From: an uncultured Spirochaetaceae bacterium
Lineage (GTDB): Bacteria; Spirochaetota; Spirochaetia; Sphaerochaetales; Sphaerochaetaceae
NCBI GenBank assembly: GCA_944389985.1
Contig: CALXON010000147.1
Span: 1 to 9,054, forward strand
Reading direction: 5' to 3'
Length of the DNA: 9,054 nucleotides
Made by a program: the position numbers and the translations under genes. Of this stretch, positions 1 through 7,233 are shown piece after piece (the first letter of the stretch is position 1; each line of letters begins with the position of its first letter). The notes under the pieces are model-generated. The model worked only from the letters and a program-made list of their open reading frames with translations. It was not told where the DNA came from and searched no databases.

Positions 1-111
1 CTGAAAGAAGGGAAAAAGGTTGAGATCAATGACTATGGCCTTGTAAGGGATGGCAATACGGGAATGATCTGCGGAGGTAATGTCAGGATACTGTTCAAAC
101 TTATTGAATGA
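1..111 (+). CDS. XdhC/CoxF-family molybdenum hydroxylase maturation factor, C-terminal end only
   Basis: Frame 1 is open from the window edge to a TGA at 109-111, giving 36 residues. The readable part contains a short GMICGG motif followed by a beta-strand-like end (NVRILFKLIE). Proteins of the XdhC/CoxF family carry a Gly-Met-(Ile/Val/Ala)-Cys-Gly-Gly motif next to a strand ending in a hydrophobic-Glu pattern, so this is the likely family. Known members help load or sulphurate the molybdenum cofactor of xanthine dehydrogenase-type enzymes. The gene converges on an operon encoding exactly such enzymes, which supports the call. Only the tail is visible, so the domain order, the start and the choice between XdhC and YqeB-type proteins cannot be judged. 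Confidence 0.5.
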   Translation: MKEGKKVEINDYGLVRDGNTGMICGGNVRILFKLIE

Positions 112-118
112 TCATTCA
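105..118. repeat. Perfect 14-bp palindrome over the stop codon of the left-edge gene
   Basis: TGAATGATCATTCA reads identically on both strands and covers the TGA stop at 109-111. It is followed at once by a second, weaker inverted repeat: ATTCC at 118-122 and GGAAT at 129-133 around a TATAAT loop. The run is AT-rich and lies between two convergent genes. It could contribute to transcription ending or be a protein-binding palindrome; nothing in the sequence decides between these. Confidence 0.45.
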
Positions 119-170
119 TTCCTATAATGGAATTATATATCTGTATTGATATTTTAATGAAGACTTGAAG

Positions 171-193
171 ATACCCCGCTCTCCGCGGGGTAT
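171..193. terminator. Bidirectional intrinsic terminator between convergent genes
   Basis: ATACCCCGC (171-179) and GCGGGGTAT (185-193) form a perfect 9-bp GC-rich stem with a 5-base loop. It begins 6 bases past the stop of the minus-strand operon (TGA at 202-200) and about 60 bases past the stop of the plus-strand gene. On the minus transcript the stem is followed by a pyrimidine-rich stretch (CTTCAAGTCTTC) rather than a pure U tract. On the plus transcript the stem can extend outward with TTGA/TCAA pairing after a mismatch. The position between two converging stops makes a shared terminator the best explanation. Confidence 0.8.
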
Positions 194-199
194 TGTCAA

Positions 200-3076
200 T
201 CAGAACTTTCCAAGAGCCTTGAGTATCTTCTCGCCTGTTATCGGCCAGGAGCGTACCCAGACGCCGGTTGCATCGGCAATCGCCATCGCTATGGCAGGAG
301 CGGCGCCGTTGCAGGCTATCTCGGAGATGGATTTCGCTCCGAACGGTCCGTACTCGTCATTCACATCGATGAGTACTGATTTAAGATCATCGGGAGCATC
401 CTGTATCATCGGAACACCATAATCGGTGAAGGTGTTCGTGAGACAGTGTCCTTCCTTGTCGAGGACCATGTTCTCATAGAGTGTGTGTCCGATGCTCTTC
501 ATCACGGCACCGTACATCTGACAGAGCGCGAGCTCAGGATTGATCGGAGTTCCGGCATCCTGCAGGGCGTAGAACTTCCGTACCTTTATCTCTCCGGTCC
601 TGATGTTCACGGCGACCTCAGCGAAGTGAGCTCCGTATGGAACTGCGAAGTTCGGGGTCGTGAATGATCCGGTACCGATGAGCTGTCCGCGTCCGGCACC
701 TGATGTGGCCTCATGAGACAGAGCCGCATATGAAAGCTTCCTTCCATCCTCCGACACGACGAATCCCGGATACTCGACATGAAGCTTCTCCTCGGGAATC
801 TCCATCTGCAGGGATGCCTCATGGATCGTCTTTCTCAGAAGGTCCTCTGCCGCCCTCAGTGATGCGTTACCGGAGAAATATGTTCCGGATGATGCATATG
901 CACCTGTGTCGAACATACAGGCATCGGTATCGCCGGATACGACGGAGACCGATTCAAACGGAACCTTCATCACCTCAGCCACGCACTTTGCGGAGATCGT
1001 ATCAAGGCCTGTACCCAGATCGGCACCTCCTGAGAGGACAAGGAAAGTACCGTCCGTGAGAAGCTTCACCTGAGCGTTCGAGTGATCGAGACCTGGAAGT
1101 CCGGATCCCTGCTGTATCATCGCAAAGCCCTTTCCGATCTTCCAGTCAGGATCGTCAGAGACTTCCTTCCTGCCCCAGCCGATCATCTCAGCGCCTTTAT
1201 CAAGAGCCTCGCGAAGACCACAGGAACCTACTGGAACTACAGTTCCCTCTCGTCCTTCCCCAAGCCCTCGGAGGATCTCAAGCATGTACCCTCTCTCGAC
1301 GATGTTCTTTCTGGCCATCTCAAGAGGATCGACACCAAGCTTACCAGCCAGCTCACCCATCGCTGAGACTATCGCGAAGTATCCTTTAGGAGCACCGTAT
1401 CCCTGATACGCTCCGGCAGGAGGTGTGTTGGTGTAGTATGTGAAGAGGTCATAGTACATATTGTCCACACGGAAGATCGGGAGAGTCTTCGAGGAGGCAT
1501 TCATCGGAACAGTCAGACAATGGTTGCCGTACGGACCCGTGTTTGCCCTCACATCCATGTAGATCGCGGTGATCGTGCCATCCTTCTTTCCCCCCATCTT
1601 CACCCTGATGCGCATTGGATGACGTGTGGAATTGGCATAGAACTCCTCTGCTCTGGTATTGCGGTAATATATCGGCTTTCCGGTCTTCCAGACAGCGTAT
1701 CCGACAAGATCCTCGATGAGGATATCCTGCTTCGAACCATAACCGCCACCGACTCTTTCCTTGATGACGTGCACCTTGTGTTCAGGTATCTGACAGATCT
1801 GGGAGACGATGCGTCTGACATGGTACGGAACCTGTGTGGAACAGTTCAGGACAAGCCTTCCGCCCTCTATATGGCCATAGCAGACATGAGGTTCGAGAGG
1901 TGTGCACTGTACCTGACTTGTCTGGTAGGTCTCATCCACAACCGCATCTGCATCTTCAAATCCCTTCTCTATATCACCGATACCGCCATGGGCCGCGGCC
2001 GCGATGTTCTTCCTGATATCCCCGTGGAGCGGGAACTGGTATATGACCTTCTCCTCATCAGGATCTGCGCTTCTGTTGTACTCATCGAGGTTATCAGGTG
2101 CGCCTGATACATACTCGACCTTGCCGTTATGGACAAGCGGTGCTCCATCAGCCATGGCCTCCTCGACGGTTAGGACAGGCTTGATCGGATCATAGACCAC
2201 ATTGATGAGTGCGGCGGCCTTCTCAGCTGTCTCCTCGTCGCGTGCGATGATGGCGGCAACCCTGTCTCCGGCATGACGGACCTTGCGGTTTATCAGACGG
2301 CGGTCATATGGTGACGGCTCAGGATTACCCTGACCTGCCTGCATATAGTAGACATCAGGGCAGTTGAATGCCGTGATGATATCCACAACACCATCGACCT
2401 TCAGGGCTTCTGTTGTATCAACAGAGCGCACATACGCATGAGCGAATGGGGAACGGAGTACATGAAGCACGAATGTTCCCGGCATGACCCTGTCCTCGAC
2501 GAAGAGCTTCTCTCCTGAGACAAGAGGTTTTCCGTCTATCTTTCCTGATGGCTTTCCTACAAACTGCAGGGATGGCCTGAATGACGGTGCTATCTCTGAC
2601 CTGTAGCATCCGTACTTTCTCTTCTCCTCTACGAGTTTCACCGCCAGATAGTAGTGCTCATAGCCAGCGTCCCTTATGAAGATTCCGGAGAGAGCATTCT
2701 TTATATCTTCCTTCGACGGTTCAGGATTCCTTTCAAGAAGATATGTGAGTATGAGAGCGGCTTCCGGAGCGTTGTATGCGCTCTGGACGACACCTGCATC
2801 GATCATAGCCTGCTGCACATCGTTTATCTCACGGCCGGAAAGGAGGGACTCGGGAGTCCTGATGACCGCATTCTCCGCCTGATACAGCAGTATGAGGTTT
2901 GAGTAGACAAGCCGATCATTGAAGACAATGGTGTCAGATCCGGCAAAGCCCTCCCTGTCATCGGAATCACGGACGGATGAATAGCCTGATCTGTAGAGAA
3001 CGTCACGGAGTCTCTCATCCGCATTTCCTCTCAGTACTGCCGGCTTTCCGTTTATTTCAGCTCTGACTTCAATCAC
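200..3076 (-). CDS. xdhD: XdhD-like molybdopterin hydroxylase with a cluster-free ferredoxin-like N-terminus
   Basis: This 958-residue protein closely resembles E. coli XdhD (956 residues), the family once labelled probable selenate reductase Mo-binding subunit and later linked to hypoxanthine oxidation. Residues 1-150 have the layout of the two-domain [2Fe-2S] subunit, but every cluster cysteine is replaced: SVRDSDDREGFAGSD at 34-48, VVQSAYNAPEA at 96-106 and LSGIFIRDAGY at 129-139. Residues 185-958 form the molybdopterin domains. They contain GGGYGSKQD (443-451), STQ with Gln415, RAEEF (475-479), AYQGYGAPK (556-564), GADLGTG (684-690) and GAKSISE ending in the presumed catalytic base Glu919. 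An Arg usual in xanthine enzymes is Gln558, as in E. coli XdhD. The start is GTG at 3076, set by GGAGG at 3087-3083 with 6 bases between; it overlaps the upstream stop as GTGA. The enzyme is probably cytoplasmic since no signal peptide is seen. The true substrate is not shown by sequence. Confidence 0.93.
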   Translation of the reverse strand: MIEVRAEINGKPAVLRGNADERLRDVLYRSGYSSVRDSDDREGFAGSDTIVFNDRLVYSNLILLYQAENAVIRTPESLLSGREINDVQQAMIDAGVVQSAYNAPEAALILTYLLERNPEPSKEDIKNALSGIFIRDAGYEHYYLAVKLVEEKRKYGCYRSEIAPSFRPSLQFVGKPSGKIDGKPLVSGEKLFVEDRVMPGTFVLHVLRSPFAHAYVRSVDTTEALKVDGVVDIITAFNCPDVYYMQAGQGNPEPSPYDRRLINRKVRHAGDRVAAIIARDEETAEKAAALINVVYDPIKPVLTVEEAMADGAPLVHNGKVEYVSGAPDNLDEYNRSADPDEEKVIYQFPLHGDIRKNIAAAAHGGIGDIEKGFEDADAVVDETYQTSQVQCTPLEPHVCYGHIEGGRLVLNCSTQVPYHVRRIVSQICQIPEHKVHVIKERVGGGYGSKQDILIEDLVGYAVWKTGKPIYYRNTRAEEFYANSTRHPMRIRVKMGGKKDGTITAIYMDVRANTGPYGNHCLTVPMNASSKTLPIFRVDNMYYDLFTYYTNTPPAGAYQGYGAPKGYFAIVSAMGELAGKLGVDPLEMARKNIVERGYMLEILRGLGEGREGTVVPVGSCGLREALDKGAEMIGWGRKEVSDDPDWKIGKGFAMIQQGSGLPGLDHSNAQVKLLTDGTFLVLSGGADLGTGLDTISAKCVAEVMKVPFESVSVVSGDTDACMFDTGAYASSGTYFSGNASLRAAEDLLRKTIHEASLQMEIPEEKLHVEYPGFVVSEDGRKLSYAALSHEATSGAGRGQLIGTGSFTTPNFAVPYGAHFAEVAVNIRTGEIKVRKFYALQDAGTPINPELALCQMYGAVMKSIGHTLYENMVLDKEGHCLTNTFTDYGVPMIQDAPDDLKSVLIDVNDEYGPFGAKSISEIACNGAAPAIAMAIADATGVWVRSWPITGEKILKALGKF

Positions 3077-3759
3077 TTCTCACCTCCGAATATGACCGAA
3101 TGGAGATAACGCTTGTAATCAGCACTTCCAAGGAGGTCATCACTGTACTCCGCATTCCTGTACGCATCCTTCCCGCCCCAGACAATGGTCGAAGGAGATG
3201 CTGTATATGCATAGCATCCGCCACATGAGGATGCAGTGACGACAGCATGCATGTGCGATGCCCTGGATACCCTCTTCATGACACCTTCAATACCTGTCCT
3301 GATGGAAATGGACATGATGATCCAGTCACTCTCATGGGAACTTACATAATCTCTGTATGATACCGTCCTCTCACCATCTCCATCGTAGACCGAAAGAATG
3401 GCATCGGCTGCAAGCAGTGCTGCGGTCATGTATCCATCAGCCCTGCAGGAAGCCGCATTACCACCGATTGTGGCCATGTTCCTCTGCTGGAGGGACGGGC
3501 ATGACGCGGCAGCCTCCCTGATGAAAGCAGGTACTGCATCAGAGGAGGAAACATCCTCAAGCTTCACCCCGCCACCGATGATCACAGCCCCGTCCTTCTC
3601 CGAGATCGAGGAAGGAACGACTCTGTTGAGATCAATGAGATCTGTCTCTCCGCCTCCTATGGCAAGAACTGAGGTTCCGCCGAGAAGGTATGAGCACTCA
3701 GGATGAGCCTTCTTCACGGCATAGGCCTCACTTAACGATGAAGGACGATGTACTGTCAT
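3073..3759 (-). CDS. ygfM: Reduced FAD-binding subunit like YgfM, presumed partner of XdhD
   Basis: The 228-residue protein has the fold signature of the CO dehydrogenase/xanthine dehydrogenase FAD subunit in reduced form. LGGTS at 26-30 replaces the usual AGGTD, and QRNMATIGGNAAS at 92-104 keeps the second FAD-contact loop. The ASP-x-GD-LP stretch that normally follows is replaced by SCRADGYM. Residues 165-176 (SRASHMHAVVTA) and the end SADYKRYLHSV (212-222) match the pattern of E. coli YgfM (about 259 residues), encoded beside xdhD there as here. It is shorter than canonical FAD subunits (about 290), with a trimmed C-terminal domain. ATG at 3759 follows AGGAGG (3769-3764) with 4 bases between and overlaps the preceding stop as ATGA; its own stop overlaps the xdhD start. 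It probably binds FAD and passes electrons for XdhD, but the degenerate loops leave FAD binding open. Confidence 0.85.
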   Translation of the reverse strand: MTVHRPSSLSEAYAVKKAHPECSYLLGGTSVLAIGGGETDLIDLNRVVPSSISEKDGAVIIGGGVKLEDVSSSDAVPAFIREAAASCPSLQQRNMATIGGNAASCRADGYMTAALLAADAILSVYDGDGERTVSYRDYVSSHESDWIIMSISIRTGIEGVMKRVSRASHMHAVVTASSCGGCYAYTASPSTIVWGGKDAYRNAEYSDDLLGSADYKRYLHSVIFGGEK

Positions 3760-4628
3760 AGCGCCTCCTGTCCGATTATGCCGGGTTCTGCTCCGTTGAT
3801 GACAGCCTCCAGGAACTCTGTAAGCATTCTGGCTGTCGTGTTGCGTCTGTATTTCGGCATTGCGTGCGGTGATATCGCATGATCCCAGGCTGCGAGGAAA
3901 TCAGGTACTATATCCTCAAGTTCCGCCACAGGCTTTCTCGTGATCATGGACTCGGCCTCCCTGCTTCTGATGACCTTGGGGCCGGCCGCGCCGGAGGAGG
4001 CACGGAAATCGGAGATGACTCCGTCCTTCACTGTACAGGCTGCGGAGAGTGAGAGCTTGGAAATCGCATTGGCTCTCCTCATTCCTATCTTCCTGTAGTA
4101 TGAGTAAGTGAACTCATGCGGCGGTATGATCACGCTTTTTATGATCTCATCGTCTCTGAGCGCCGTTTTCTTTGCTCCAATGATGAATTCATCGAGAAGC
4201 ATGCGTCTCTCTCCGTCAAAGGAGAGGAGCACCACCTCGGCATCAAGAAGGATCAGAGGCTGGGGAAGATCACCCTTAGGAGATCCGTTTCCGATGTTTC
4301 CTCCGATCGTTGCGCTGTTCCTGAGAGATATCGCACCCATACCGGAAGCAGCCTTCCTCACATGCCATGGGACAAGCTCTGAAGCGGCGATCTCCGCAGC
4401 TGTCGAAAGCGCACCGATCTCGACAGAGCCATCATCAAGCTTCTTTATTCCCCTGAGCTCGTTCAGCCCGGATATGATCATCACGGGAAAATCCGGCTGG
4501 GGAGCAAGTCCAAGTCCGCGCCTGTGCTGCACCATTATGTCAGTGCCGCCTGCGAGCGGAACGGCTTTCTCAGCCTTTCTGAGGAGGAGGGCCTCCTCAA
4601 GCGTTTCAGGTACATAGTTCACACCCAT
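3756..4628 (-). CDS. xdhB: Xanthine dehydrogenase-type FAD-binding subunit
   Basis: This 290-residue protein has the usual length and motifs of the medium subunit of molybdenum hydroxylases. AGGTD at 26-30 lies in the N-terminal FAD-binding lobe. RNSATIGGNIGNGSPKGD at 103-120 followed by LPQPLILLDAEV forms the second FAD contact. The C-terminal lobe (about 175-285) contains YYRKIGMRRANAISKLSLS before it, at roughly 177-195. In the family this subunit takes electrons from the [2Fe-2S] clusters and passes them to NAD or another acceptor. ATG at 4628 is well set by GGAGG (4639-4635) with 6 bases between, and it overlaps the end of the iron-sulphur gene by 10 bases. The name follows the E. coli XdhABC scheme; related genes are pucC in Bacillus. 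It should form a trimer with the two genes just upstream. No defect is seen in its FAD motifs. Confidence 0.92.
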   Translation of the reverse strand: MGVNYVPETLEEALLLRKAEKAVPLAGGTDIMVQHRRGLGLAPQPDFPVMIISGLNELRGIKKLDDGSVEIGALSTAAEIAASELVPWHVRKAASGMGAISLRNSATIGGNIGNGSPKGDLPQPLILLDAEVVLLSFDGERRMLLDEFIIGAKKTALRDDEIIKSVIIPPHEFTYSYYRKIGMRRANAISKLSLSAACTVKDGVISDFRASSGAAGPKVIRSREAESMITRKPVAELEDIVPDFLAAWDHAISPHAMPKYRRNTTARMLTEFLEAVINGAEPGIIGQEAL

Positions 4629-5098
4629 AGATCACCTCCACGCTCTGCAGCGAGCCTGATGCTCTCTACAATCAGGTCGTAACCGGTACATCTGCAGATA
4701 TTGCCGCTGATCGCCTTCCTGATGGTATTCTCATCGGGAGAGGGATTCTCAGACAGGAGCACATAAGCGGCCATCACCATTCCGGGAATGCAGAAACCGC
4801 ACTGGACAGCACCGCCATCGCGGAAAGCATCCACAAGGCACTTTCCCTTGTCTGTGTCCCTGATGCCTTCTATCGTATAGATATGGCTGCCCTCACATGC
4901 TCCGACAGGAAGGATACAGCTCGTCACGAGCTTTCCATCCTTGATCACTGAACATGCTCCGCATTCACCTTCTCCGCACCCCTCCTTCACACCTGTGAGT
5001 CCGAGCTCATCACGGAGAATGTCTATAAGTCTTGTCAGCGGATTGCCTGAGAAGACAACACGCGAATCATTCACATAAAAGGTTATTGATTTAAGCAT
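4619..5098 (-). CDS. xdhC: [2Fe-2S] subunit of xanthine dehydrogenase-type hydroxylase
   Basis: This 159-residue protein carries two [2Fe-2S] clusters. The plant-ferredoxin-like domain has Cys41, Cys46, Cys49 and Cys61 (motif GCGEGECGAC). The helical domain has Cys100, Cys103, Cys135 and Cys137 (QCGFC and ICRCTGY). All eight ligands are present, and the length equals the usual size of the E. coli XdhC iron-sulphur subunit (a different protein from the XdhC maturation factor). It carries electrons from the molybdenum centre to FAD. A TTG at 5104 could start two codons earlier, but it lies only 3 bases from GGAGG (5112-5108). ATG at 5098 has 9 bases of spacing and is chosen. The ATG overlaps the upstream stop (ATGCTTAA). 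It is the only cysteine-bearing iron-sulphur subunit in the operon, so it may serve both molybdenum proteins. Confidence 0.94.
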   Translation of the reverse strand: MLKSITFYVNDSRVVFSGNPLTRLIDILRDELGLTGVKEGCGEGECGACSVIKDGKLVTSCILPVGACEGSHIYTIEGIRDTDKGKCLVDAFRDGGAVQCGFCIPGMVMAAYVLLSENPSPDENTIRKAISGNICRCTGYDLIVESIRLAAERGGDLWV

Positions 5099-7229
5099 TC
5101 TCAAGCGCCTCCTCTATGTCCTCTGGCGGAATAGGTATCTTCGTCACAGTGATGCCGAGTGCACGCTCAACGGCATCGACGTAAGCCGCATCAGCACCAT
5201 TGAACACCAGCTCTCCCATTCCCTTGGCTCCCTGAGGGCCCCACTGGTACGGGTTGTCGACAAGGAACCACTCCTGATGTGGGAAATCCATAGATGTCGG
5301 AATGACGTAATCGGACATTGAAGACTGTCTGAAATGTCCCTTCCTGTTCTCCATCTTCTCCATCGAGGCATAGCCGAGAGACTGGATGACACCGCCGTTG
5401 ACCTGTCCATGGACGATCAGCTCATCGATGGCGTGTCCTATGTCATGACAGGTCCAGATACCGGTGGTCTTCACCTCGTTTGTGACCTTGTCCACATCAA
5501 CCTCGACACAGGCAGCACCCCATCCATATCCGAGGTATGCGTCTCCGCGGAATGTCGCCTGATCCCATGGATGTCCGTCCGGATGCTCATACTCCTTCTC
5601 AACCGAGAAGTCCCCTTCATTCCATCTGGCCTTCATCTCAAGAGCACAGTTCTCCGCGATCTTTCCGACAACCATTGTGGATCTGGAAGCGGCTGTAGGA
5701 CCAGAATCAGGCACCAGGGATGTATCAGGATTGTCATAATCAACCTGATCCATATCGATATTGAGGGCATTGGCGACAATCTTTCTCAGGGAAGTCTGGA
5801 AACCCTGCCCCATCTCTGTCGAACCCACCTCGATCCTGACCCTGTCTCCGGTCTTCACCAGCCTTGCATGTGCCTTGATGATCGCCTGCTCTCCGTTTCC
5901 GGTGAACGCTCCGCCATGATTATAGAAGGACATGCCTATGCCCTTTCCAGAGCCGATTCCGTACTCCTTCACCTTCCTGAAATAGTCAGAGGCATCTGCG
6001 ATCTTCTTCATCATCTCCGGAAGCTTCACGTCCTCGACGATATGTCCGTTAGTGACGGTCTCTCCGTCCTTCTTGATGAAGTATCTTGATTTATACTCTG
6101 CCGGGTCGAATCCGAACTTCCTCGCTATGTGATCGAGATGTGTCTCGATCGCGAAGAGTGTCTGAGGCGCACCGAATCCGCGGAAGGCATCTGACGGGAA
6201 TGTATTGGTGGCGACACCCACACCCTTGAGATACGTTGCGGGGAAATCATAGACACCGTTTGCATGGAAAACACCACGCTGGAGCACGACATACGAGGAT
6301 GAGAGATATGCTCCGCAGTTGTAATAGATCGTACCGTCTATTCCGAGGATGTTTCCTTCCTTGTCCAGAGCTGTACGGTATGTCACCTTCGACGGATGAC
6401 GCTTGACTGAGAACAGCATGTCCTCCTCTCTGGTGAAGATGAGCTTTATAGGCTTTCTGATGACACTTTCTGCGACAAGAAGCGGGCCTGCAAGAACATC
6501 AGGGAAGTGTTCCTTACCTCCGAATGCACCGCCTGTGGTTGTCTGTCTAACGATTATGTCCTCAGGAGTCAGCCCGAGAAGTCCCGCAACGGACTTCCTG
6601 ACGTAGAATGGACACTGTGCGGAGATGTAGATTACATACTTTCCATTCTCCATGGTGATCACGGCACCATTGGTCTCAAGATGCACATGCTCCTGGAATC
6701 CTGTCTCAAGTGTCTCGGTGAATACGGAATCTGCCCTGTCCATGATGCTCTGCATCTTCTCGCCTTTCTCGCAGAAGAGTGAGCAGAGCACGTTGTCCTC
6801 GCCTACTATCGGACCGCCTTTGACAGCAAGCGCATCATCAATCGTGATCGCAGCTTCCCTCTCCGTGTATCTGATCTCTATACGGGATTCGAGATAGTCA
6901 AGCATGTTCCTGTCAGGACCAGCGAGAAGTCCGATGGTCTCACCGACATATCTGACATCACCGTCAGCGAAACATCTCCAGTCCTTCGCTATCATCCAGA
7001 GCTCATTCCTGCCGTTCTCAGGTATGTCCTTTGCTGTAATGAAGTAATATCCTTCAGGAAGCTCCGGAACCGAGATCTCGTCTATGGTTCCTCGAGGGAT
7101 ATCAGAGCGTATCAGCCTTGCATAGAGCATATCGGGGAAAGATAAGTCGGAAGCGTATTTCGCCTCACCCCTAGCCTTGGCCTCTGCATCGACTCTGACG
7201 ACCTTATCGTCAATGCAATTTACTGGCAT
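5091..7229 (-). CDS. xdhA: Xanthine dehydrogenase-family molybdopterin-binding catalytic subunit, compact form
   Basis: The 712-residue protein has the aldehyde oxidase/xanthine dehydrogenase a/b hammerhead (about 10-130) followed by two molybdopterin-binding domains. Visible motifs are SAQ with Gln205, TGGAFGGKE (232-240), REEDM (267-271), AFRGFGAPQ (348-356), TEMGQGFQT (471-479) and GAKGMGE ending in the presumed catalytic base Glu673. Glu269 and Arg350 match the two substrate-orienting residues of bovine xanthine oxidase (Glu802, Arg880), so a purine substrate is plausible but not proven. The segment between SRSTM (516-519) and GWGAACVEVDVD (569-580) is about 40-50 residues shorter than in typical 750-residue relatives. 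The start is placed at the ATG at 7229 because AAGGAGG lies at 7240-7234 just before it; the ATG at 7244 would put that site inside the gene. It leads the five-gene operon. A relative of Bacillus pucD or a hydroxylase of another N-heterocycle remains possible. Confidence 0.9.
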   Translation of the reverse strand: MPVNCIDDKVVRVDAEAKARGEAKYASDLSFPDMLYARLIRSDIPRGTIDEISVPELPEGYYFITAKDIPENGRNELWMIAKDWRCFADGDVRYVGETIGLLAGPDRNMLDYLESRIEIRYTEREAAITIDDALAVKGGPIVGEDNVLCSLFCEKGEKMQSIMDRADSVFTETLETGFQEHVHLETNGAVITMENGKYVIYISAQCPFYVRKSVAGLLGLTPEDIIVRQTTTGGAFGGKEHFPDVLAGPLLVAESVIRKPIKLIFTREEDMLFSVKRHPSKVTYRTALDKEGNILGIDGTIYYNCGAYLSSSYVVLQRGVFHANGVYDFPATYLKGVGVATNTFPSDAFRGFGAPQTLFAIETHLDHIARKFGFDPAEYKSRYFIKKDGETVTNGHIVEDVKLPEMMKKIADASDYFRKVKEYGIGSGKGIGMSFYNHGGAFTGNGEQAIIKAHARLVKTGDRVRIEVGSTEMGQGFQTSLRKIVANALNIDMDQVDYDNPDTSLVPDSGPTAASRSTMVVGKIAENCALEMKARWNEGDFSVEKEYEHPDGHPWDQATFRGDAYLGYGWGAACVEVDVDKVTNEVKTTGIWTCHDIGHAIDELIVHGQVNGGVIQSLGYASMEKMENRKGHFRQSSMSDYVIPTSMDFPHQEWFLVDNPYQWGPQGAKGMGELVFNGADAAYVDAVERALGITVTKIPIPPEDIEEALENA

Positions 7230-7233
7230 ACAT

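Noticed and set aside
123..193. A small RNA starting from the TATAAT at 123-128 and ending at the hairpin 171-193.
   Set aside because: There is no -35 box at a proper distance, and the TATAAT is explained as the loop of a short inverted repeat in AT-rich DNA. The evidence is too thin to annotate.
1520..2107. Plus-strand ORF of 195 codons inside the xdhD gene, and similar long ORFs at 4108-4617 and 5334-6089.
   Set aside because: They lie antisense to genes with clear family motifs, their products have no recognisable motifs, and they arise from the codon bias of the real genes.
200..3076. A true selenate reductase, as older names for this family suggest.
   Set aside because: All motifs are of the xanthine dehydrogenase family, and the selenate name came from indirect genetic evidence in E. 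coli. Sequence alone does not support selenate as substrate.
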